From an uncultured Eubacteriales bacterium (GTDB lineage Bacteria; Bacillota; Clostridia; Oscillospirales; Butyricicoccaceae), in NCBI GenBank assembly GCA_905199135.1, contig CAJKFC010000044.1:1-15646 (forward strand): DNA of 15,646 nt, written 5' to 3'. Under the pieces are notes generated by a model, which saw nothing but the letters and a program-made list of their open reading frames with translations, was not told where the DNA came from and did not search any database. The position numbers and the translations under genes are program-made. The first letter of the stretch is position 1. Each line of letters begins with the position of its first letter. Shown here one piece after another: positions 6,034 through 13,494 of the stretch.

Positions 6034-7005
6034 ATGGATACAACAGTGGGTATAATCCCCCTTGCCATGGGGTGTTGCAACAAAATAAACGGAATAACCT
6101 TTGACGGATGCAGCTATTTTTGCACTATGTCATGCAAATGTGAAACGGCAAAGCTGTCCTCATGCTATAAGATAGAGAAAATATATGATACATGCAGGGA
6201 GTATTGCTGTATTTGCTACGACTGGTGTGAAAAATGCTTCTGGGCATCGGTGAAAAGAGGAGGTATTTTATATAAGCTGGACAAAAATATGAATGAGATA
6301 GACTGTCTTGTGATAAAAAGCGCCTCTTCGTTGGGGCAGGTGACGGGAATTGCGTATGACTGTTGCGGCGATAAGCTTGTGCTGTCGTTTGTAAAAACCG
6401 TTGCAGAGGTAGATAAGGCTACTGGGCAGAGCAGCGAGCTCTTTTGCTTAGCCGGAAGTTGGATTACGGGAATAGTAAAAATCTGCGGTTTTTATATTGC
6501 GACCGTACTGAGGGGACATAAATATCGCTTTGAAGTGTTTGACGAAGAATTACAAAAAGTGGACTGCTGCAATTTTTGCGGACAGGGGATTCCGATAAAT
6601 ATTATATTCAACCCGTGTAAAATATTTTCACCTTCTCGTATCGCGGAGGTATATGTATTGAAGAACTTTCAGTATCCTCATATATATGAATACCGACTTT
6701 GTCGGGATTGGATATGTGAAAAATGTCGTGTGTGTTGTGATTTTTGCGGAACAAGCTGTGAGGAAAGGCGTATGCACCGCGGGATAGTGGAATCCATCGC
6801 CTTTATTGAAACGGCAATAGCCCATATTCTCAACGCAGAGGGGGAAAAGATACAAAAGGTGTTGGAGGAAACAGGTGATATAGACTGCATATTGCGGGTA
6901 AATGACAGTGTGAACAACACTATTGTAAATATAACACATCTCGAACAGGTTTTATATAATAAATTGTCTGTCGCGATAAATTCTGATAACGGATGCTGCA
7001 TATAG
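6034..7005 (+). CDS. Cysteine-rich protein with HILNAEGEKIQK module; putative spore coat or exosporium protein
   Basis: A 323-residue protein with 32 cysteines (about 10 %), many in CC, CxC and CxxC pairs, such as CREYCCICYDWC and CEKCRVCCDFC. The N-terminal 240 or so residues contain blade-like motifs (ITGIAYD, VAEVDKATG, YKLDKNMNEID) that suggest a degenerate beta-propeller. Residues about 250-315 are the shared C-terminal module with AHILNAEGEKIQK at 263-275, then a short tail ending GCCI. There is no signal peptide and no membrane segment. Cys richness fits a disulfide-linked or metal-linked spore layer. GGAGG (6023-6027) lies six bases before ATG 6034. The promoter is a full sigma-K match. 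A metal-binding role is a possible alternative. The protein family has no function I can name. Confidence 0.85.
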   Translation: MDTTVGIIPLAMGCCNKINGITFDGCSYFCTMSCKCETAKLSSCYKIEKIYDTCREYCCICYDWCEKCFWASVKRGGILYKLDKNMNEIDCLVIKSASSLGQVTGIAYDCCGDKLVLSFVKTVAEVDKATGQSSELFCLAGSWITGIVKICGFYIATVLRGHKYRFEVFDEELQKVDCCNFCGQGIPINIIFNPCKIFSPSRIAEVYVLKNFQYPHIYEYRLCRDWICEKCRVCCDFCGTSCEERRMHRGIVESIAFIETAIAHILNAEGEKIQKVLEETGDIDCILRVNDSVNNTIVNITHLEQVLYNKLSVAINSDNGCCI

Positions 7006-7031
7006 CAGGAACCAATGTATCAGAATATAAA

Positions 7032-7075
7032 AACCCCATAAAACACCTTACTGATGAAAGGTGTTTTATGGGGTT
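7032..7075 (+). terminator. Long hairpin after the Cys-rich gene
   Basis: A perfect 18-bp inverted repeat (7032-7049 with 7058-7075) and an eight-base loop, 26 bases after the stop codon. In the gene's direction it is followed by AAAGCC, not T. On the other strand it is followed by TTATATTCTG. It probably ends or protects the transcript, but its orientation is ambiguous. Confidence 0.5.
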
Positions 7076-7111
7076 AAAGCCGGAAAAGCTTGCGTTAAAT
7101 CTTTGAAAAGG

Positions 7112-7140
7112 TTGAAAATTGTTTTAAATTGTGATATACC
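7112..7140 (+). promoter_or_regulatory. Promoter of the c-di-GMP turnover gene
   Basis: TTGAAA (7112-7117), 17 bases, then TATACC (7135-7140), with TG one base upstream making an extended -10. The leader is about 55 bases and too short for a c-di-GMP riboswitch. CGGAGG stands before ATG 7203. Confidence 0.55.
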
Positions 7141-7202
7141 GATATACTGATTAAGTGTGTCGTGATATTTAAAGTTTAAAATACAATTCGGAGGATTTAT
7201 AT

Positions 7203-8021
7203 ATGAGCAGCGGATATGAAATTGAAAAAATTTCAGAAACATACCGCGATATTTTGAATATTCTGAGCAGCAGTTCTGAGGATTATTTCTTCTTTTGGGA
7301 TTTCGAAACCGGCAAATTAGAGGTGATGGGGGATATAGGTAAAAAATATCCGATTATAAAAGGAAAAGATGACTTCTATACAATTAAGAGCTGGATTGAA
7401 ATAGTATATCCCAGAGATACGGCAGAATTGGAAGAAGAGCTTAGGGAAATATATTTGGGTAAAAAGCTCATACATAATATGGAGTACAGAATTATCGACC
7501 GCAACGGGGAGATGGTGTGGGTAAGCTGCCGCGGAAAGGCCTATGTCAATGAGGATGGCAGATCTGTGTGGATACTCGGCAGAATATCTGATACAGCGGT
7601 GGCGAATAAAACGGACGGGCTTACGGGAGCGTGGAACGCCGATTCGCTCAAAGGCGAGATAGAAAATATTTTCTCCCGAAAGCTTGAGGGATATCTTCTC
7701 CTTATAGGTGTAGACAATTTAAAGACGATAAATTTAAAAAGCGGAAGAGAGTACGGCGACAACATACTTAAAGGTGTGTGCAGGGCGGTTGAGGATGCCA
7801 CGGACGGAGGCAGAAGAATATACAGAATGAACGGTGACTGCTTTGCCGTTACCCTCATAGACGGCGATGAAAATGAGGTCAAGCATATTTTTTCCAAAGT
7901 ACAGAAAAAAACGGAGGGAAAGTGTACGCTTTCTGCCGGTTGTGTATCGTTAAGGGGAGTATTTTGTAACCGATGCATGGACTCTTTATCAATATGCGGA
8001 AAATTCTCTCGATTACGCTAA
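7203..8021 (+). pseudogene. Fragment 1: PAS domain and degenerate GGDEF
   Basis: Opens with ATG 7203 after CGGAGG. It has a PAS fold of the PAS_3 type (YRIIDRNGEMVWVSCRGKAY near residues 97-116), then TDGLTGAWN (137-145) that starts the GGDEF domain. The signature is NGDCF at 210-214 instead of GGDEF, so cyclase activity is unlikely; such domains often bind GTP and control the attached EAL. The last 20 or so residues are out of frame. Confidence 0.8.
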
Positions 8022-8319
8022 AGCCCCGGGAAAAAACACAATCTGGTTTTTCTCGGCAGACGACTACGAAAAAAATCTTGCCGAGCTGGAGCTGAAAGAC
8101 GAGCTGCAGAAAAGCGTAAAATCCGATTTCAGCGGGTTTTATGTTGTATATCAGCCTCAGATAATATCGGGAAGCTACGAGCTTTACGGTGCGGAGGCGC
8201 TGCTCAGATATTATTCGCCGGAAAGAGGAAATATATCTCCTTCGGAGTTTGTGCCAATCCTTGAACAAGGGCGATATGATATGCGAAGTCGGAATGTGGG
8301 TTTTAAAAACAGCCCTTGA
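7969..8319 (+). pseudogene. Fragment 2: end of GGDEF and start of EAL
   Basis: This frame gives TDAWTLYQYAENSLDYAKAP, the normal end of a GGDEF domain. It then carries the first half of an EAL domain: FYVVYQPQI and the EAL motif itself in YGAEALLRY, through SPSEFVPILE at about 8264. After the next shift it runs to TGA 8317-8319 with unrelated residues. It has no start of its own. Confidence 0.75.
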
Positions 8320-8608
8320 ACAGTGCAAGGTATGGAGAAAATATATACCGGACTTCAAGATGAGCATAAATATGTCGTATATTCAGCTCAGACAGCCCGA
8401 CATAGCCGAGAAGGTGCCGGAGGTTGTTGAAGAAAGCGGGCTTCACGGAAGTGTTTTGACTGTTGAGATCACCGAGAGCATGCAGCTTATGGACTATCCG
8501 TATCTGAATGAGATAATTGACAAATGGAAGCTTTACGGCATAGAGATATCGGTAGACGATTTCGGAACAGGCTATTCCGGTCTTCGAGACTCAAGGAGAT
8601 GGAGATAG
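8267..8608 (+). pseudogene. Fragment 3: middle of the EAL domain
   Basis: Gives KGDMICEVGMWVLKTALEQC, SINMSYIQL, TVEITES and SVDDFGTGYSGL. The metal-binding Asn and Glu and the DD pair needed for phosphodiesterase activity are all present. The frame is lost near 8587, in the loop before the catalytic Lys. Confidence 0.8.
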
Positions 8609-9690
8609 ATGAAATAAAGATAGACCGTTGCTTCGTCAGCAACATTCAGAACAGCGCCTATAATTACCGTCTTATGAGCAATATAATTGAGCTTGCCGAC
8701 AGCAGCGGAATAAGGGTGTGCTGCGAGGGAGTGGAGACCGAAGAGGAGCTGGCGACTTTGGAGGAGCTGCGACCGTCCCTTCTCCAGGGCTTTCTATTCT
8801 CGAAACTCTGTGAGCCCGAGCAGTTTGAGGATATATACATAAATCCAGACGGCAAAGGTTATAGGGAGAGAATAGAAAGAGAACAGCTATACCGCGGAAA
8901 ATCCAAGCAATTGTCCGATAAAAAACCCGCTGAATGGGCAAAAGACGAGATAATGCAGTCTATTATCGAAGAGGAAAAGGATATTGTATATGTCAGCGAT
9001 GTGGACACTTATGAGATGTATTATCTCAACCCATCGGGGCAGAAGATATTCGGGGTGAGAGATTACAGAGGAAAGAAGTGTTATAAGGTTCTTCAGGGAA
9101 AGAATGAACCCTGCGCGTTTTGCACAAACAATGTCCTGAGAACAGATGATTTTTATATATGGGACAGGCGGAACGAATACTGCGGCAGACACTATCTTTT
9201 GAAAGACAGGCTTGTAGAGTACAAAGGCAGAAAAGTCAGGCTGGAGGTAGCGTTCGACATAACAAATCAGCACAACACAGGGGAAAATATGAGAGAAAAA
9301 CTGCGTTTTGCTGAAAATGTCTTAAAATATACCAAAATTTTATCGAGGAATTCCGATTATGAAAAGGCGGTAAACAGTATGCTGGCGGCTGTGGGAGAGT
9401 TTTACCGTGCCGACCGCGCCTATCTTTTTGAACCGGACAAAGAGAATCCGCAGATGTGGGACAACATTTTCGAGTGGTGCAAGGACAGTATAAGCAGTCA
9501 GATTCACAGCCTGCAGAATGTGGAGTACGCCGTGCTTGAGAGATGGATGGACATTTTCAGACAGGACAAGTCGGTTATAATACTCAACCTCGATACGGTA
9601 AAGGAAAAGAGTATTTCGGAATGGGATACGCTCAACCGCCAGAATAAATCCAGACTGATTGCGTGCCCGTGTGGGATGGGGGTAAAATAA
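8587..9690 (+). pseudogene. Fragment 4: end of EAL, PAS with Cys motif, GAF start
   Basis: Begins LKEMEIDEIKIDR with the catalytic Lys, then CEGVET and LLQGFLFSK, completing an EAL domain with all active-site residues. A PAS domain follows with a CYKVLQGKNEPCAFC motif (CxxC codons at 9112-9123), a variant seen in other sensor PAS domains and possibly redox- or metal-sensitive. A GAF domain starts at about 9290 (EFYRADRAYLFEPD). The frame is lost near 9662. Confidence 0.8.
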
Positions 9691-10139
9691 TAGGCTTTGT
9701 TGGGGTTGACAACCCACGATATTCCATACACGACGATTCTCAGGTGAGAGTGCTCTCGCATTTTTTGGCCGACAGAATAAGACAGAGGCAAAATGAGCTC
9801 AAGCTCAAAAAAATGCTGGAGTTTAAGTTCCATGATATTCTCGATGTCATCGGAATAGGACTTTGGATTATCAGGATAGATGAGAGAAAGAACTCCTTTG
9901 AAATGTTTTCGGACGATACCATGTACAGGGTTTTGGGGGCGTCGGAAAACATCACTCCCGCTGAATGTTATGATTTTTGGTACAGCAGAATAGGCGACGG
10001 ATACTATCAGTATGTAAACGAGTCGGTTCAGAATATGATAGGTACCGACAAGATAATTCAGTTGGAGTATGTATACCTGGAAGCACCCGGAAAAGGGAGA
10101 AGTAGTAGTAAGATGTACGGGCAAAAGGGTGGAAGATGA
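9663..10139 (+). pseudogene. Fragment 5: end of GAF and start of next PAS
   Basis: Gives VPVWDGGKIIGFVGVDNPRY, a typical GAF end strand, then a coiled linker. It is followed by PAS residues IGIGLWIIRID, MFSDDTMYRVLGAS and AECYDFWYSRI. The frame is lost near 10070, before the last PAS strands. Confidence 0.75.
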
Positions 10140-10452
10140 CGACGGCGCTGTTTGTCTTAAAAGTTACCATAGAATCATAAGTGACATAGAAAGACCGAAA
10201 TTCCTGCCCGATGTTCACCTCAAAGATGTGTTTGAATATCATGAAACCGAAAACACCGTCTTCTTCCACACAGATAGGGCGCTCATCTTCGGCGAGGAAA
10301 CCCACGAATCGGATTTTCCAGGCTGCTGGGTAGAAAAAAAGATAACATCCCCACTTTATATGCAAATTTCAAAAGACTTTTTCAAAGGTCAGGGTAAAAA
10401 AGGGAGTGGAGATTTTAGAGCTGCTTTTGAAATCCAAATCGGGCATGTATGA
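10069..10452 (+). pseudogene. Fragment 6: end of PAS and linker
   Basis: Gives YTWKHPEKGEVVVRCTGKRV, the last PAS strands with the common W-HP-G-V-R pattern. After SYHRIISDIE comes a region of about 70 residues with no domain I recognise. The frame is lost near 10400 in the run AAAAAAGGG. Confidence 0.7.
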
Positions 10453-11464
10453 GTGGTTTAAACTGACCATGAGGCATCTGAGAGGAGAAAAACAGGACCT
10501 TGATACCGTGCTTGCAGTGCTCGAGCCCATCGGCGCCGAGCGTATGATGGAGCTGGAATACACTAGAATGAGCAGGTTTTACAAGGCGCTGCTGTCTGAG
10601 GCAATGGCATATGCCGAAGTGGATCTGGAAAGCGGACAGCTTAAGACAATAGGAGGCATATGGAAAAGCTATGAGCAGAACTATCTGCTTAACAGCGATC
10701 ATTTTATAGAGGTTCTGAAAAGTAAGCTTTCGCCGTATCTTTCGGAACAGGAGCTTGCGGAGATAGAGGCTCATAAGTCCAGCGAAGGCTGGAATACCAT
10801 GTTTGACAGAGGTGAGCAGACCCACAGATATTCCTACAGAAGATCCTTCGGTGAGGAAAGCAGATGGGTCGAGCTGGTCATACATATTTTCCGCGAGGAG
10901 ATAACTCAAAATGTCTACGCTCTTATATACCTTAAAAATATAAACAATGAAAAAGAGAGGGAACTGGTTCAGTCGGAAGCCGCCAAAAGAGATCCTCTGA
11001 CAAATATCTATAACCGTACAGCTTTCGAGAGAGAGATAACCCGATATGTAAAACTTTCTGCCTATGAATACTGCGGGGCACTGATGGTTTTGGATATAGA
11101 CAATTTTAAACAGATTAACGACAACAGAGGACATCTGGAAGGCGATAAGATATTGAGAAAGGTATCTCAGATTCTCGTATCCACCTTTAGAGATGAAGAT
11201 GTGGTAGGACGCCTGGGAGGAGATGAATTTCTTGTTTTTGTCAAGGGCGCTATAAAAAAGGAGAGCATTGAAAAAAGAATGCGTTTTCTTCTCAAAAAAT
11301 TTCAGATGGACAAAGAGGCTTCGGTTACGGGAAGTATAGGAATAACTCTTGTAAACAAGAGTAATTTTGAATATAACTCATATCTTAAACAGGCAGATAC
11401 AGCGCTATATGTCAGTAAGCAGAAGGGCAAAAACAGCTTTTGCTTTTATGAAGATCTCGTATGA
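10406..11464 (+). pseudogene. Fragment 7: PAS-like region and intact GGDEF diguanylate cyclase domain
   Basis: A GTG-initiated frame of 352 codons, the last piece of the broken gene. A PAS-like region with YAEVDLESGQLK and EGWNTMF is followed by DPLTNIYNR and a GGDEF domain. The active site is complete: GGDEF at 271-275 of this fragment, DIDNFKQIND before it, and an inhibitory I-site RDED (262-265) exactly five residues upstream. If expressed alone it could still be an active diguanylate cyclase with product inhibition, but the GTG has only a poor ribosome binding site, so separate translation is doubtful. Confidence 0.8.
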
Positions 11465-11465
11465 T

Positions 11466-11495
11466 GAAAAACGCACCCTTAAGGTGCATTTTTTA
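11466..11495 (+). terminator. Intrinsic terminator of the c-di-GMP gene
   Basis: GCACC (11473-11477) pairs with GGTGC (11483-11487) around a short CTTAA loop, flanked by A-rich and T-rich arms and followed by TTTTTT, directly after the stop codon. Confidence 0.8.
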
Positions 11496-11554
11496 AAAAT
11501 TATATTATTATAGAAAAAACACATAAAACACTGTAAATTATAGATTTTTTCTTT

Positions 11555-11583
11555 TTGACGGAGGAAAAAGGGAGGTGTAATAT
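11555..11583 (+). promoter_or_regulatory. Promoter of the acid-sugar dehydratase gene
   Basis: TTGACG (11555-11560), 17 bases, then TAATAT (11578-11583). The purine-rich spacer contains GGGAGGTG, which looks like a ribosome binding site but has no start codon after it. The true site is AGAAAGG (11601-11607) before ATG 11616. Confidence 0.65.
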
Positions 11584-11615
11584 ATAGAGAGAATACAATA
11601 AGAAAGGTTAAAACC

Positions 11616-12824
11616 ATGAAGATCACAGAGGTGGAAATATTTCAGGTAAAGTCAAAAAGGCCGGGATGGAGACCTGTTTTTTGCAGGATACACACCGATG
11701 AGGGTATATACGGCGACGGTGAAGCGGCGCTTACCTTTGCCGTCGGCGCCCCCGCGGTTTTCGGAATGCTTAAAGATCTGTCGAGAATGATTCTCGGCAT
11801 GGACCCTTTGAAGAATGAGGTCATATGGGATAAGCTCTACAAGAGAACATTTTGGGGACAAAACGGCGGGCTTGTCATCTTCGCAGCCATAAGCGCCATA
11901 GACATAGCACTTTGGGACATAAAGGGAAAATATTTTAATGCTCCCATGCACGCCCTTTTGGGAGGCAAGAGAAGAGACGAACTTAGAACCTACGCCAGCC
12001 AGCTTCAGATGGGCTGGGGAGAGGAAAAATGCAGAGACAGCAACGAGATGTGTGTGCCTCACGCCGCAGTAACTCCCGAGGACTATGCTGAAAACGCCCT
12101 TGAGGCGGTAAAAGAGGGATACGACTGCGTCAAGTTCAATTTCTTCAATTACGCTCCCGACGGACACGCCTATAACGACGATGAGACCTGCGGTTTTCTC
12201 AACAACAAATACATAAGGATAATAGAAGAGAGGGTCAGGGCGGTCAGAGAGGCAGTCGGTCCCGATGTAGACATAATTATGGAAAACCACAGCAGGTTTG
12301 ACGCCCAAAGCGCCATACAGGTTGCGAAAGCCGTCGAGAAATACAATATATACTTCTTTGAGGAGCCAAATACTCCTTCTCCAAAGACGGCGAAATTCAT
12401 AAGAGACAACATAAATATCCCAATCAGCCACGGCGAGAGGATATATACGAGGTGGCAGTTTGCACCGTATTTTGAAGATCAGTCGATACAGCTGATACAG
12501 CCAGATATCGGAAACTGCGGCGGCATCACCGAAGTCAAAAAGATATGCGATATGGCCTATGTCTATGATATAGGGGTGCAGGCCCATGTGTGCGCAAGCC
12601 CGCTGAGCACCGCAGCGGCCCTTCACCTCGAGGCGGTAATACCTAATTTTGTAATTCATGAGCACCATGTCTACAATCTCCACAACTATAACAGAGAGCT
12701 GTGTACGGTAGATTTTCAGCCGGTAAACGGAAAATTCAAGGTGCCAGACGGCCCGGGTCTCGGAGCCGAGATAAGCGAGACGGCAATAGCATGCAGCGAG
12801 GTTTTCACCGTAAAACCCAGATGA
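11616..12824 (+). CDS. Enolase-superfamily (mandelate racemase/MLE type) acid-sugar dehydratase
   Basis: A 402-residue enzyme with the N-terminal capping domain (1 to about 125) and a TIM-barrel domain. Superfamily residues are visible: Lys173 in VKFN, metal ligands Glu223 (MENHSR), Glu249 (FFEEP) and Glu274 (SHGER), His225, and the Asp297 (QPD) / His324 (AHVC) dyad. The spacing of these matches D-galactonate dehydratase closely (Asp183, His185, Glu209, Glu235, Asp258, His285 there), so removal of water from an aldonic acid is the likely reaction, with Mg2+ in the cytosol. The first metal ligand is Glu rather than Asp. The substrate is not known, and mannonate or another sugar acid is possible. 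It is a lone gene with its own promoter and no sugar kinase, aldolase or transporter nearby. The start follows AGAAAGG at a spacing of eight. Confidence 0.9.
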   Translation: MKITEVEIFQVKSKRPGWRPVFCRIHTDEGIYGDGEAALTFAVGAPAVFGMLKDLSRMILGMDPLKNEVIWDKLYKRTFWGQNGGLVIFAAISAIDIALWDIKGKYFNAPMHALLGGKRRDELRTYASQLQMGWGEEKCRDSNEMCVPHAAVTPEDYAENALEAVKEGYDCVKFNFFNYAPDGHAYNDDETCGFLNNKYIRIIEERVRAVREAVGPDVDIIMENHSRFDAQSAIQVAKAVEKYNIYFFEEPNTPSPKTAKFIRDNINIPISHGERIYTRWQFAPYFEDQSIQLIQPDIGNCGGITEVKKICDMAYVYDIGVQAHVCASPLSTAAALHLEAVIPNFVIHEHHVYNLHNYNRELCTVDFQPVNGKFKVPDGPGLGAEISETAIACSEVFTVKPR

Positions 12825-12835
12825 TAAAATGACAA

Positions 12836-12864
12836 TGGAAAACTGCGGTCTTTTGTGGTATACT
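12836..12864 (+). promoter_or_regulatory. Promoter of the DUF3795 gene
   Basis: TGGAAA (12836-12841), 17 bases, then TATACT (12859-12864), with TG one base upstream of the -10 (extended -10). The leader is about 20 bases. It lies in the 69-base gap after the dehydratase gene, where no terminator is seen, so read-through is also possible. Confidence 0.6.
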
Positions 12865-12893
12865 TTTGAAAAAGACACAAAGCGGGGATGAAT

Positions 12894-13436
12894 ATGAAGG
12901 GGTTTAAACGAGACAATCAAAAGCTTTCCCTCTGCGGTTTAAATTGCATGCTGTGCCCCATGTTTTTGGGGGAGTACTGCGGAGGCTGCGGAAACGGCAA
13001 TCAGCCGTGCAAAATCGCGAGATGCGGCATGGAGCACGGCAATATAGAATACTGTTACGAGTGTGAAAATTATCCCTGCGAAAAGTATGAGGATATTGAA
13101 AAATACGACTCCTTTATCATCCATAGGCGGCAGAAAATCGATTTGGAAAGGGCAAAAACCATAGGTATTGAGCAGTATAATCTTGAGCAGGAAGAGAAAG
13201 CGCATATTCTCGATTATCTTCTTTCAAGATATAATGACGGCAGAAGAAAGACATTCTTCTGTTTGGCGGTCAACTTACTGGAGCTTTCGGAGCTCAGGGA
13301 GGCGATGAAAGAACTGACTGATAACGGCGAGCTTGATTCACTGCCATTAAAGGCTCAGTGCGCATATGTAGTTGATGTATTTCAAAAAATTGCCGACAGG
13401 AGAAATGTCAAACTGAAGCTCAATAAAAAGAAGTAA
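12894..13436 (+). CDS. DUF3795 family cysteine-rich protein
   Basis: A 180-residue protein. Its first 65 residues hold ten cysteines in the pattern C14-x3-C18-x2-C21, C29-x2-C32, C39, C44, C54-x2-C57 and C62, with CGLNCMLCP and CYECENYPC typical of DUF3795 proteins. These are thought to bind zinc or an iron-sulfur cluster. The rest is helical with a charged linker. Function is unknown, and there is no membrane segment. ATG 12894 is chosen because GGGG (12884-12887) lies six bases before it; an ATG two codons upstream (12888) has no space for a ribosome binding site. The gene has its own promoter and terminator. Confidence 0.85.
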   Translation: MKGFKRDNQKLSLCGLNCMLCPMFLGEYCGGCGNGNQPCKIARCGMEHGNIEYCYECENYPCEKYEDIEKYDSFIIHRRQKIDLERAKTIGIEQYNLEQEEKAHILDYLLSRYNDGRRKTFFCLAVNLLELSELREAMKELTDNGELDSLPLKAQCAYVVDVFQKIADRRNVKLKLNKKK

Positions 13437-13448
13437 AAGCGAGATTAT

Positions 13449-13486
13449 AAAAATCCTCCGTATGCTTTCATACGGAGGATTTTTTT
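13449..13486. terminator. Bidirectional terminator between the DUF3795 and M28-like genes
   Basis: A perfect 16-bp stem (13449-13464 with 13469-13484) and a CTTT loop, with an A run on the left and a T run on the right. It serves both convergent genes, whose stop codons are 13 and 11 bases away. Confidence 0.9.
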
Positions 13487-13494
13487 ATTTGAAT

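Larger units (their letters stand above)
7203..11464 (+). pseudogene. Multidomain c-di-GMP turnover protein (PAS-GGDEF*-EAL-PAS-GAF-PAS-PAS-GGDEF) broken by six frameshifts
   Basis: Seven overlapping plus-strand reading frames join into one product of about 1,419 residues. The domains by nucleotide range are: PAS about 7260-7590, degenerate GGDEF 7611-8030, EAL about 8090-8830, PAS about 8970-9250, GAF about 9290-9760, PAS about 9830-10180, a PAS-like region about 10560-10960, and GGDEF 10985-11450. The frame moves +1 near 7965 (T run), +1 near 8266, -1 near 8587, -1 near 9662, +1 near 10070 and +1 near 10400 (A/G run). The net change of two bases agrees with the total length. No stop arises inside a correct segment and catalytic motifs are kept, so the damage is recent or partly a sequence artefact. 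As a whole protein it would make and break cyclic di-GMP under control of its sensor domains. It has its own promoter and terminator. Confidence 0.85.

Noticed and set aside
7141..7202. TACAAT just before the c-di-GMP gene as a promoter -10
   Set aside because: Only about 20 bases from the ATG, so the ribosome binding site would not be transcribed in full; the TTGAAA/TATACC pair upstream is better placed.
7203..11464. Programmed ribosomal frameshifting as the explanation for the seven frames
   Set aside because: Six separate shifts in both directions at unrelated sites, with no repeated slippery heptamer, do not fit any known recoding; decay or sequence error is simpler.
11571..11577. GGAGGTG as a ribosome binding site for a leader peptide
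   Set aside because: No start codon follows within usable distance; it falls exactly in the 17-base spacer of a good promoter.
11652..12920. A 422-codon open frame on the minus strand opposite the dehydratase gene
   Set aside because: It is the mirror of a well-supported enzyme gene, has no recognisable motif and no ribosome binding site, and its composition is that of an antisense frame.
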